From Bombiscardovia coagulans (lineage in GTDB: Bacteria > Actinomycetota > Actinomycetes > Actinomycetales > Bifidobacteriaceae), in the NCBI RefSeq assembly GCF_002259585.1, contig NZ_MWWS01000004.1:620001-684000 (forward strand): 64,000 bases of DNA, written 5' to 3'. The position numbers and the translations under genes are program-made. Shown here in pieces: positions 56,822 to 64,000 of this stretch. How positions within the stretch are numbered: the stretch's first letter is position 1; each line of letters opens with the position of its first letter. A model generated the notes under the pieces. The model saw nothing but the letters and a program-made list of their open reading frames with translations. It did not search any database and had not been told where the DNA came from.

Positions 56822-58703
56822 CAGTATCACCCTCCTTCCTCATGCCTGTCTCCAGAGCAATGTCCATATCAGACTTCTTGTTTGAATCTGTACTCAAATC
56901 CAGCTCCACTAAGGTTTGCCCCGCATCTACCCCGTCTGCCACACCTACATTGATGCTCTTGACTCGCCCTGGTGCCGGAGCATACACATAGTTCTCCATT
57001 TTCATAGATTCGAGCACTACCAAGAGGTCAGACTTGTTGACTGCCTGCCCGGGAGCCACCTGAATACGAGTGACTACTGCTTGCATGGGAGCCACAATCT
57101 TGCCAGAACGAGCCGGATCATCTTTGGGAGTCCTACTAACGCGGTCCTTCATCCCCTGCCCACGCAAAGGCTGTTGCAAACGCGAAACTGCCTTACTGGC
57201 ACCTGAGCCAGATCCACCAATGCCTTGGAGCATGACTTGCGGCAAAGTAAGCTTTACCCGCTTGTCATCGACTTCAATGGTGAAGGACTCAACATCCTCT
57301 CCGTCGCGACTTTCAGGAGTGCTCACCGAAGCAGGTTGACCAGCTTTGGTAGCCTTCGGTTCTACAGTCAGGTACTTTCGTTCCAACCATTTGGTGGAAA
57401 TATCAAAAGAATGTCCATTCTCAGCAGTGAAATCATCGTCAGAAAAAATCTGCTTAAACAGGCTGATAGGTGTAGGAACACCTTCAATCTCGATTTCCTT
57501 GAGTGCTCGACGTACACGGGCCACAGCTGCTTCACGAGACTGGGCAGTGATTACCACCTTTCCCATCATAGAATCATTGCGAGGCGAAACTGTATCACCT
57601 ACATCTACACCAGAATCAATACGGATACCAGGACCAGACGGCCAGCGCAGCGTTTCAATCGTGCCAGAGCTGGGAGTTAGATTGGTAGCTGGATCCTCGC
57701 TGGTGATACGCAATTCAAACGAATGACCGCGGGGTACTGGCGCAGGAGTTAATGGTCCACCTGAAGCAATAACCAGTTGTTCACGAACTAAGTCCAGACC
57801 ACACACTTCTTCGCTAACAGTGTGTTCTACCTGCAATCTCGGATTGACTTCTAAGAAGTAGATCTTATCTAGGGGAGTTACGAGGAATTCACAAGTGCCC
57901 AAACCCACATACCCGACAGCTTCGAAAAGCCTGTGAGAGTACTCTTCTAATTTCGAGGTCACCGCAGATGAAAGATAAGGTGCAGGAGCTTCCTCTACGA
58001 GTTTTTGGTTTCTCCGCTGAACTGAGCAGTCTCGAGTAGAGTAAACAGTAAAACTTCCATTGCTATCTCGACCAGATTGTGTTTCCACATGACGGGCCCG
58101 ATCTACAAATTTTTCAATGAAGTAGTCGCTTAAATCACCACCTTGGAGAGCATCGTGGTTCATGTAGAAGGTACGCAGCTCATCGTCATCATGAATGAGG
58201 GTGATACCTCGCCCACCGCCACCGTCCGCCTTTTTCATCATCACCGGGTAACCTGCCTGTTGAGCAAAGTCCAAGAGCGTCCGAATGTCGGTCACTGGCT
58301 CACTGAGTCCAGGAACTATGGGGACCTTGGCCTGCTCAGCCACCTTGCAAGCCTGAATCTTGTCGCCAAGATCGGTCAGCACCTGATCTTTAGGCCCAAC
58401 CCAAGTAAGACCTGCCTGCACCACTTTCCCCGCGAACGAAGCTACCTCGGACAGAAAACCGTAACCAGGATGAATTGCATCAGCACCTGATCGCTTGGCT
58501 ACCTCTAGAATCGCATCCTCGTTGAGATAGGTTTGATTGTTAGTTTCACCAGGTAGCAGGTAGGCTTCATCAGCCATCTGCACATATGCAGCATCCCTGT
58601 CTTGGTTAGCGTAGACTGCAACTGTGGTAACACCCATCTCTTGAGCTGTACGTACAACTCTGAGCGCAATTTCACCCCGGTTGGCTACGAGGAGCTTCTT
58701 CAT
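56805..58703 (-). CDS. accA: Acyl-CoA carboxylase alpha subunit (biotin carboxylase-BCCP fusion)
   Basis: 632 residues from the ATG at 58703, with GGAGGG just upstream. The biotin carboxylase part (about 1-450) shows LLVANRGEIALRVVRTAQEM, the Gly-rich ATP loop KADGGGGRGI near 165, FLEVNPRLQVEHTVSE near 285 and RITSEDPATNLTPSSGTI. A linker with low-complexity Ser/Gly follows. A C-terminal biotinyl domain (about 545-615) has VVLESMKMENYVYAP, whose Lys carries biotin. It is the CO2-fixing half of the carboxylase and pairs with the beta subunit encoded next. The biotin ligase gene lies 78 bp upstream on the same strand. Confidence 0.96.
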   Translation of the reverse strand: MKKLLVANRGEIALRVVRTAQEMGVTTVAVYANQDRDAAYVQMADEAYLLPGETNNQTYLNEDAILEVAKRSGADAIHPGYGFLSEVASFAGKVVQAGLTWVGPKDQVLTDLGDKIQACKVAEQAKVPIVPGLSEPVTDIRTLLDFAQQAGYPVMMKKADGGGGRGITLIHDDDELRTFYMNHDALQGGDLSDYFIEKFVDRARHVETQSGRDSNGSFTVYSTRDCSVQRRNQKLVEEAPAPYLSSAVTSKLEEYSHRLFEAVGYVGLGTCEFLVTPLDKIYFLEVNPRLQVEHTVSEEVCGLDLVREQLVIASGGPLTPAPVPRGHSFELRITSEDPATNLTPSSGTIETLRWPSGPGIRIDSGVDVGDTVSPRNDSMMGKVVITAQSREAAVARVRRALKEIEIEGVPTPISLFKQIFSDDDFTAENGHSFDISTKWLERKYLTVEPKATKAGQPASVSTPESRDGEDVESFTIEVDDKRVKLTLPQVMLQGIGGSGSGASKAVSRLQQPLRGQGMKDRVSRTPKDDPARSGKIVAPMQAVVTRIQVAPGQAVNKSDLLVVLESMKMENYVYAPAPGRVKSINVGVADGVDAGQTLVELDLSTDSNKKSDMDIALETGMRKEGDTDGKHD

Positions 58704-58781
58704 AAACCCTCCCAACGGTCAATATACCTGCAAACGTATGTCTCAATACCTGAACTGCATCGGTACTACCAAATACCGCCC

Positions 58782-59756
58782 CTACCTCGGCCCTACCGTG
58801 GGCAATACGCCAACATCGCCAGTAGATACCCACAACATCCGACCATCATCTGTAGCCACTTGCACAGCAGCATCAGGACCAATACTTAAGGCCTTGCCCA
58901 CAATTGGTTTTCCACCTACGGGTTTTACAGTGACCTGCTTACCCAGAGTCCATGAACGCCTGCAAACCCGTTCTCTCAGGTCATCAGTTGCTCGGTGAAC
59001 ATCTTGCAACAGGGCACCAAACTCCTTGCTCAAGTGCTCACTGATAGAAATTGCCAACTGCTTGCGCAGGACAGCAAAAGGAGGCAACCCATCATAACTG
59101 AGCTGGAGGGAGGTAGATTCAGATGTCGGTAACTCTTCAGCGGGCACAAAAAGGTTGATCCCAAGACCAGCTACTAGCACCGACCATTCTTGGTCTACGG
59201 TTACAGCCTCACATAAAACCCCAGCTAATTTGCGGCCTGAGCAAAAGATATCATTGGGCCATTTGAGCGCCAAAGGAGCAGCCAAGTTTTCAGCAACTGT
59301 GGGATGAGCATGACACTCTTGTAAGGTCTGAACCAGACCATCCACAGCCGCTATTCCTACCGCCATCGGAAGCCAACCAGACTGTGAGCCTACTAGAAGA
59401 TCAGTAGGAACGGCGAGTGCCCATGTTGCCAGGAAAGACTGCCCCTTATGGTCATACCACTTACGATCCAGTCGACCTCGACCACGGGTTTGGGAATCGG
59501 CAAGTACGAGCGCCATGGTCGGTTGCGCAGGTAAAATTGTGGATTCACTTCCAGTTTCACACGAGTGCCAACCGGGTTCTTGAGCAAAATGAGCAACCCG
59601 CTCACGGGCATCTGCACAAGGCGAACTTGGAATTGCCTGAGCCACGTATGTGTTAGACGAGTCTACACTCTCTAGGATGCGCACTGCCGAAAGAACTGGT
59701 GAACAAGGAATTAGCTCTTGCTCTTGCTTATGATTATCATGCCACACAAGAGCCAC
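58782..59756 (-). CDS. birA: Biotin--[acetyl-CoA carboxylase] ligase
   Basis: Up to 324 residues, GTG start at 59756. Class I ligase with no N-terminal DNA-binding domain. Motifs: SVDSSNTYVAQAI near 30, ADSQTRGRGRLDRKWYDHKG near 88-107 (the biotinyl-AMP loop G-R-G-R), LKWPNDIFCSGRKLAGVLCE near 172-190 with the catalytic Lys, and the C-terminal SH3-like cap. It attaches biotin to the BCCP domain encoded downstream. No ribosome site precedes the GTG; TATCTG lies 6 nt upstream, so a leaderless transcript is possible, and the exact start is uncertain. Confidence 0.93.
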   Translation of the reverse strand: MALVWHDNHKQEQELIPCSPVLSAVRILESVDSSNTYVAQAIPSSPCADARERVAHFAQEPGWHSCETGSESTILPAQPTMALVLADSQTRGRGRLDRKWYDHKGQSFLATWALAVPTDLLVGSQSGWLPMAVGIAAVDGLVQTLQECHAHPTVAENLAAPLALKWPNDIFCSGRKLAGVLCEAVTVDQEWSVLVAGLGINLFVPAEELPTSESTSLQLSYDGLPPFAVLRKQLAISISEHLSKEFGALLQDVHRATDDLRERVCRRSWTLGKQVTVKPVGGKPIVGKALSIGPDAAVQVATDDGRMLWVSTGDVGVLPTVGPR

Positions 59757-59813
59757 AGTAATCAGATAGACAAAGCCACGAAAGCTGGTTATCTACAAAT
59801 CCGACGAATATAT

Positions 59814-59831
59814 TTTGTACATTCTTACAAA
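59814..59831. promoter_or_regulatory. Inverted repeat between birA and the PucR-like regulator
   Basis: TTTGTA-N6-TACAAA (59814-59819, 59826-59831) in the 119-bp divergent gap. TACAAAT also occurs at about 59794-59800. A candidate site for the neighbouring regulator controlling the fas cluster. Confidence 0.4.
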
Positions 59832-59875
59832 TTCTTGCATTGCTCATAGTAAATAGTTAGCGATCAGGACTAGCA

Positions 59876-61312
59876 GTGGCTAAGCTGAAAGATATGAGTA
59901 AATTAGGGGCATCAAAAAGCTTGCCTGAAGACGACCACAAACCAGCTAAGGCTTCAAACAGCAGCAATAGCGAAGGTAAAACAGGCACCGGACGCACCCT
60001 ATGGCACGTGCTACAGTGGCGGGCCAAGAGCGCCCAGTTTTCTGAATCGAATCAGCCCTTACCCTTTGACTCAGGCACACAAGACAGCGAAAACCTCGAG
60101 AGTGAGCACATAAATTCTCAACTGCCTACACCGGTGCAGCACATTCTTCGATATGCAGAAGACCATTTGAGCGAAACCCTCCCCTGGTACCAATCCCTGT
60201 CAGATAAAGATAAAGACACACTTAACCTGGTCATCGAAAAAGCTGTTGCCAACTTTGTTGACTGGCAGCATGACATAGGTTCTCATCCAGATACCGATGG
60301 GATTCCTAGACCATCTACTGACCATATCTTCTTCATTGCTCCACTTGAATTTACGCAAGTAATAAGCTTGCGCCAGGCTTTAGATGTAATGCGAGTAATC
60401 GTTGATCTCCTAGAAGGCAATGTGGACACCTTCGCTGAGCCTGGTCAGGAGAGACAAACCCATGATGCCATCCTCTACTATGCCCGGGAAGTTGCCTTTT
60501 CCGCAGCCGCTATTTATGCTGACACAGCAGAAATGCGGGAGAGTTGGAATGTACGGAACGAAACCTTTGCCATGGAGAATTTAGCCAATGGTGTGACCGA
60601 CAGTAAAGTTTCATCACAAATGTCAATTCTTGGTTGGCCAAGCAAGTATTCATGTTTTGCATTAGTTGGCAGGCTGAGGCAAAACACTCAACTGAGTTCC
60701 AGTGCTATCGCCAGTCGTATCCGCCGCAAGGTACAAGCAATAGGAGGACATTGCCTAGTTTCCGGATACAACGACCTTGCTATCGTACTGATAGATCCAC
60801 GCAAAGAAGGCAGCCCCGAAGAAGTAAGCGCCAATTTGCTTCATTTCTTCGCCAAGGATGCTCCGGTGAGCATCGGCCCCCTGAGACAAAACGTTCAGGG
60901 AGCAGCTGAAACAATACATGCCGCACTCACCACCTACCAGGTAGCACCTGCTGCGGTCGATATTCTCTATGCTGAAGGGTCAGTACGTCCCTTACATGCC
61001 GATGACATGCTACCCGAGCGTGCTCTCATCGGAGACCAGTACGCGGCAGACCAGTTATATCGTGACACCTATCTACGGCTGCTACACGGCGATCCTCATC
61101 ACATCATGCTCACTACCTTGAGTACCTTTTTGGCTTGCGGCCGGTCCCTGGAGCTTACGGCTAACAAACTGAGTGTCCACCCCAACACTGTTCGATACCG
61201 GCTCAAACGCTCTGTGGAAGTAAGTGGCTGGGACCCCAATAACTCCCGCGAGGCCTTCGTCTTGCAAGTGGCTATTAAACTAGGGCAAATCCACCAAGGA
61301 GACACCCAGTAG
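59876..61312 (+). CDS. PucR/CdaR-type transcriptional regulator, FasR-like
   Basis: 478 residues from the GTG at 59876 (AGGA site). A polar N-terminal 80 residues with no recognised fold, a helical region (about 85-240), and a degenerate sensor-like domain (about 245-330) precede the C-terminal helix-turn-helix, residues about 405-475: MLTTLSTFLACGRSLELTAN, then KLSVHPNTVRYRLKRSVEVS. This PucR-type DNA-binding end is shared with FasR of Streptomyces, an activator of fatty-acid synthesis genes. Divergence from birA-acc-fas supports the same role here, but this is context plus family, not proof. Confidence 0.82.
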   Translation: MAKLKDMSKLGASKSLPEDDHKPAKASNSSNSEGKTGTGRTLWHVLQWRAKSAQFSESNQPLPFDSGTQDSENLESEHINSQLPTPVQHILRYAEDHLSETLPWYQSLSDKDKDTLNLVIEKAVANFVDWQHDIGSHPDTDGIPRPSTDHIFFIAPLEFTQVISLRQALDVMRVIVDLLEGNVDTFAEPGQERQTHDAILYYAREVAFSAAAIYADTAEMRESWNVRNETFAMENLANGVTDSKVSSQMSILGWPSKYSCFALVGRLRQNTQLSSSAIASRIRRKVQAIGGHCLVSGYNDLAIVLIDPRKEGSPEEVSANLLHFFAKDAPVSIGPLRQNVQGAAETIHAALTTYQVAPAAVDILYAEGSVRPLHADDMLPERALIGDQYAADQLYRDTYLRLLHGDPHHIMLTTLSTFLACGRSLELTANKLSVHPNTVRYRLKRSVEVSGWDPNNSREAFVLQVAIKLGQIHQGDTQ

Positions 61313-61493
61313 CATCAACTGCCAGCAATCTAAAAACCGCTCACTGGGCAGAAAAAGCACGTTGAGCAGGCTCGCAGTCAGACAAAAGCTAAGCCAGTCC
61401 ACACAAACAGGAACGGCAATACACTCGTTGCAGGCGTTCATGCTCAGACCGCATCACTAGAAGCACTTCCATGCTTGGTATAGGGAGCACTCT

Positions 61494-61499
61494 TATAAT
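61494..61499 (+). promoter_or_regulatory. -10 element of the second LacI gene, leaderless-type
   Basis: TATAAT ends 7 nt before the ATG at 61507, so transcription would start at or next to the start codon. No ribosome site lies before that ATG. The -35 region is weak. Confidence 0.55.
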
Positions 61500-61506
61500 A
61501 CGTTTT

Positions 61507-62520
61507 ATGGGTATACGCATCGAAGATGTAGCTCAGGCTACTCACGTATCAACAGCTACAGTTTCTCGAGCTCTGCGTAACCTACCTGGCGTGGGGCCCA
61601 CAACCAAGAAGCGTATCCTAGAGACCGCAGAGGCATTGGGTTATATACCTTCACCTACTGCTGCTTCCCTTGCAAGCGGACATACTCATTCCATAGGTCT
61701 TGTTCAACCGGATATGTCCCGTTGGTTCTTTGGCAAGATTCTAGAGAGCGCTGAAAATACCTTCCGCAAAGCAGGTTACGACGCATTGGTTTATTCTCTT
61801 CCAGATTACTTGGGGCCAGTCCGTCAGCGGTTCAATGCCAATGTGCTGCGTGGAAAAATTGATGCCCTTGTCGTGCTTTCACTGTTTTTCGATCCCAGTG
61901 AGGAAGAACAGCTCCGATCCCTCAAGGTACCTGTAGTATTCGTCTCCGTTGAGCAGCCAGGTTTTAACTACGTGGGAATTAACGATGAAGAAACTGCAGC
62001 CAGAGCGTGTAGGCACCTTATTACTCTAGGGCATAAGCACATTGGTCATCTTTCTGGGCAAACGAATGACAAGTGCCCGGTAGCGCCTACCCAGCGCAGA
62101 CGCAACGGATGGCACAATACCATGCAGCGCTTCCACTTAGACTCTAGTGACGATCTCGTAGAAGCAGTAACTATTATGACAGCTTCTAATGGCTACATAG
62201 CAACCCAAAGACTACTTGATCGCCGCCCCGACATCACTGCAATACTTGCTTCTTCTGATGAAATGGCCATGGGAGCTATACAAGCCATTAAAGAACGAGG
62301 ATTACGGGTAGGCCACGATATTTCGGTTATGGGCATCGATGGTCATGATTTAAGCCCTTCTTTTGGTCTAGCCACTATGGCTCAGCCTGTCTCACAAGAA
62401 GGCACAAAAGCAGCTCAGCTGGCCTTAGCCTCTATCACAAACCAAACAGAACCCAAGACTATCGTGCTACCGACCACGCTTGTGGAAGGCCCGAGTATAG
62501 GACCTGCACCTACATCATAA
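61507..62520 (+). CDS. LacI family transcriptional regulator
   Basis: 337 residues from the ATG at 61507, which places IRIEDVAQATHVSTATVSRA at the N-terminus, as LacI proteins normally begin; an upstream ATG at 61471 is less likely. The hinge region reads LGYIPSPTAASLASG. The periplasmic-binding-like domain shows SIGLVQPDMSRWFFGKILES, AILASSDEMAMGAIQAIKER and DISVMGIDGHDLSPSFGLAT. It is convergent with a GH65 phosphorylase gene, so a role in maltose-, trehalose- or kojibiose-type sugar metabolism is likely. The promoter looks leaderless. Confidence 0.92.
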   Translation: MGIRIEDVAQATHVSTATVSRALRNLPGVGPTTKKRILETAEALGYIPSPTAASLASGHTHSIGLVQPDMSRWFFGKILESAENTFRKAGYDALVYSLPDYLGPVRQRFNANVLRGKIDALVVLSLFFDPSEEEQLRSLKVPVVFVSVEQPGFNYVGINDEETAARACRHLITLGHKHIGHLSGQTNDKCPVAPTQRRRNGWHNTMQRFHLDSSDDLVEAVTIMTASNGYIATQRLLDRRPDITAILASSDEMAMGAIQAIKERGLRVGHDISVMGIDGHDLSPSFGLATMAQPVSQEGTKAAQLALASITNQTEPKTIVLPTTLVEGPSIGPAPTS

Positions 62521-62565
62521 TGTGACCAGCGCAACCTCAGACAGCACCCAACCTTGCGATACTGT

Positions 62566-64000
62566 TTACACTATGCAATTAATGCCGTTTACCTTCACCG
62601 TCAGCTCCGGACCAACCAAACGCTCTAGGTGGGTTCCAGTTTCATCAACAACAACTTTTATGCGTGTCCCTCCGATAGTCAGACGGTAGGTGAGTGATTT
62701 CCACGACTGTGGAAGCCGGGCATTGATGCTTATATCTGTGCCTCCTGTATCTCGCAGACCACCAAAACCACACACTAGCGTGGACCACACCCCTCCTGCC
62801 GCAGCTAAATGGATGCCATCAGTTGTGTTTGCATGTAAATTACAGACATCTGCAAAGAGAGATTCCATAAAATAACGCTGGGCCAACTCTTCGTATCCCA
62901 CTTCCGCAGCAATTACCGATTGAGAAGCTGCTGACAGCGTTGAATCACCTACTGTAAGCGGATCGTAAAAGTCAAAATCAGCCCTTTTCTGTTCTAACGT
63001 AAACCATGAAGACAAGAGCATGAGGCATAAGACAACATCAGTTTGTTTGAGCACTTGATGACTATAAATCTTGAGAGGATGGTAGTGCAGGAGCAAGGGA
63101 CGAGCAGTTAAGTGCTCAAAATCCCATCGGGGCCGTGCCATGAACTGGGAATCCTGCGCATGCACTAATGGATGACCACCAGTAGCCGTATACATAGCCT
63201 CGGCAGCCTGAGACCAGTGTTCTATCTCCTCAGAACCGAGTGCAAGGCGCTCCTGAATGTGCCGGTATGCTTCTGAGTCGCGTTCCTCAAGCGAGCGTGC
63301 AGCAAAGCAAGCTGACTGGAGATTAAACCGTGCCATCTGATTGGTATAGAAGTCATCATCAACTAAAGCTGTATACTCATCTGGACCTGTTACACAGGCA
63401 ATATGGAACTGTCCATCGTCTTGGTAGGAACCCAAAGAAAGCCACATGCGCGCAGTTTGGACTAAAATATCAATACCTTCTTCAGCCAAAAAAGCCACAT
63501 CTCCACTGACTAGTACATACTGCACTAAGCCATACGATACATCAGCATCGATGTGGTATTGGGCTGTTCCTGTAGGAAAGTAAGCGGACGCTTCTTCTCC
63601 ATTAATGGTGCGCCAAGGGTACAAGGCTCCTTCTAAGTTCATCTCTGCTGCCCGTTTACGAGCAGCTGGTAGCATGAGATAGCGGTAGTGAAGCAGCTTC
63701 TGGGCACGAACAGGGTCTGTATATATCAAAAAGGGCAGGAGATATATCTCTGTATCCCAAAAATAATGTCCATCGTAGCCTGAACCGCTCAGCCCCTTTG
63801 CTCCAACACCGTTGGTTACCTGCGCAGTGGCCTGAGCCAGTTGAAACAGTTCCCATCGCACAATCTGCTGAATGCGACCGTCATCACCAGCTTCGACTTC
63901 TATATCTCCCCGCTGCCAAAAATCATCGAGCCAGATCCGTTGCTGTTCTCGCAGACCTATTACTCCACTAGAACTAGCCCTTTGCAACGTTTCAATGCAT
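62566..64000 (-). CDS. Glycoside hydrolase family 65 phosphorylase, 5' end outside window
   Basis: About 477 codons visible; the frame stays open to the window edge, so the N-terminal beta-sandwich domain is missing. The catalytic (alpha/alpha)6 barrel is present: QQIVRWELFQLAQATAQ, GLSGSGYDGHYFWDTEIYLLP, GALYPWRTINGEEAS and VTGPDEYTALVDDDFYTN, where the Glu after the Asp is the general acid. A small C-terminal sheet follows (RLTIGGTRIKVVVDETG). GH65 enzymes phosphorolyse alpha-glucobioses (maltose, trehalose, kojibiose, nigerose), and substrate cannot be assigned here. Full-length members have roughly 750-800 residues, so about 300 residues lie outside. The neighbouring convergent LacI gene is a likely regulator. 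Confidence 0.93.
   Translation of the reverse strand, partial: CIETLQRASSSGVIGLREQQRIWLDDFWQRGDIEVEAGDDGRIQQIVRWELFQLAQATAQVTNGVGAKGLSGSGYDGHYFWDTEIYLLPFLIYTDPVRAQKLLHYRYLMLPAARKRAAEMNLEGALYPWRTINGEEASAYFPTGTAQYHIDADVSYGLVQYVLVSGDVAFLAEEGIDILVQTARMWLSLGSYQDDGQFHIACVTGPDEYTALVDDDFYTNQMARFNLQSACFAARSLEERDSEAYRHIQERLALGSEEIEHWSQAAEAMYTATGGHPLVHAQDSQFMARPRWDFEHLTARPLLLHYHPLKIYSHQVLKQTDVVLCLMLLSSWFTLEQKRADFDFYDPLTVGDSTLSAASQSVIAAEVGYEELAQRYFMESLFADVCNLHANTTDGIHLAAAGGVWSTLVCGFGGLRDTGGTDISINARLPQSWKSLTYRLTIGGTRIKVVVDETGTHLERLVGPELTVKVNGINCIV

Noticed and set aside
1..64000. Insertion sequences or prophage genes
   Set aside because: No transposase, integrase, terminal inverted repeats with target duplications or phage structural genes were recognisable.

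Overview
The window looks like a chromosomal segment of an actinobacterium of the family Bifidobacteriaceae. The evidence is a single-chain type I fatty-acid synthase of about 3100 residues in line with acyl-CoA carboxylase subunits and a biotin ligase, a zwf-opcA-pgl operon facing gnd, a type I-E style CRISPR repeat, many GH43 arabinan enzymes under a LacI regulator, and a class-E-type LAxTG sorting signal. Base composition appears lower in G+C than typical Bifidobacterium, so a low-GC relative is possible; the genus is an inference.

Layout. 1-7.0 kb (minus strand): the 5' part of an aldo/keto reductase gene, a LemA-DUF2207 membrane pair, pnp and rpsO, with strong hairpin terminators. 7.0-8.5 kb: an accessory pocket between rpsO and a tRNA-Gly(UCC) gene. 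It holds a decayed MFS-transporter remnant and an 8-repeat CRISPR array with its own terminator, but no cas gene. 8.6-12.4 kb: a large SWIM/SNF2 helicase. 12.5-17.3 kb (plus): a MarR regulator with a visible operator pair, an EmrB/QacA-type exporter, and a permease paired with an ABC 'ATPase' that has lost nearly all ATP-binding and hydrolysis motifs. 17.3-19.9 kb: a flavin reductase, an ATP-grasp protein and an HD phosphohydrolase-like protein. 20-25 kb: the oxidative pentose-phosphate genes zwf-opcA-pgl facing gnd, separated by a 27-bp perfect inverted-repeat terminator. 25-28.8 kb: kup and tatD.

28.9-43.8 kb: an arabinan/arabino-oligosaccharide utilisation locus. It contains a sugar ABC transporter (binding lipoprotein plus two permeases, no ATPase), five GH43 proteins, and a LacI regulator. 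The GH43 proteins differ in predicted location: one wall-anchored, one lipoprotein, three without a secretion signal. At least five copies of an AACGTT-centred palindrome stand in the promoter regions of the locus and are good candidates for the LacI operator. The picture is of outside cleavage of arabinan, import of oligosaccharides, inside hydrolysis, and derepression by an arabinose-derived ligand.

43.8-61.3 kb: fatty-acid synthesis. acpS, fas, the carboxylase beta and alpha subunits and birA all read leftward, with a divergent PucR/FasR-like regulator at the right end. A RelE/YafQ-DinJ type toxin-antitoxin pair and a decayed small gene sit between fas and acpS. 61.5-64 kb: a second LacI regulator, with a leaderless-looking start, faces a GH65 phosphorylase gene that runs off the window.

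Most of the window is ordinary actinobacterial chromosome. The points most worth following are the degenerate ABC ATPase, the cas-less CRISPR array with its terminator, the arabinan operator network, and the multi-location GH43 paralogues. I saw no clearly unprecedented multigene system.
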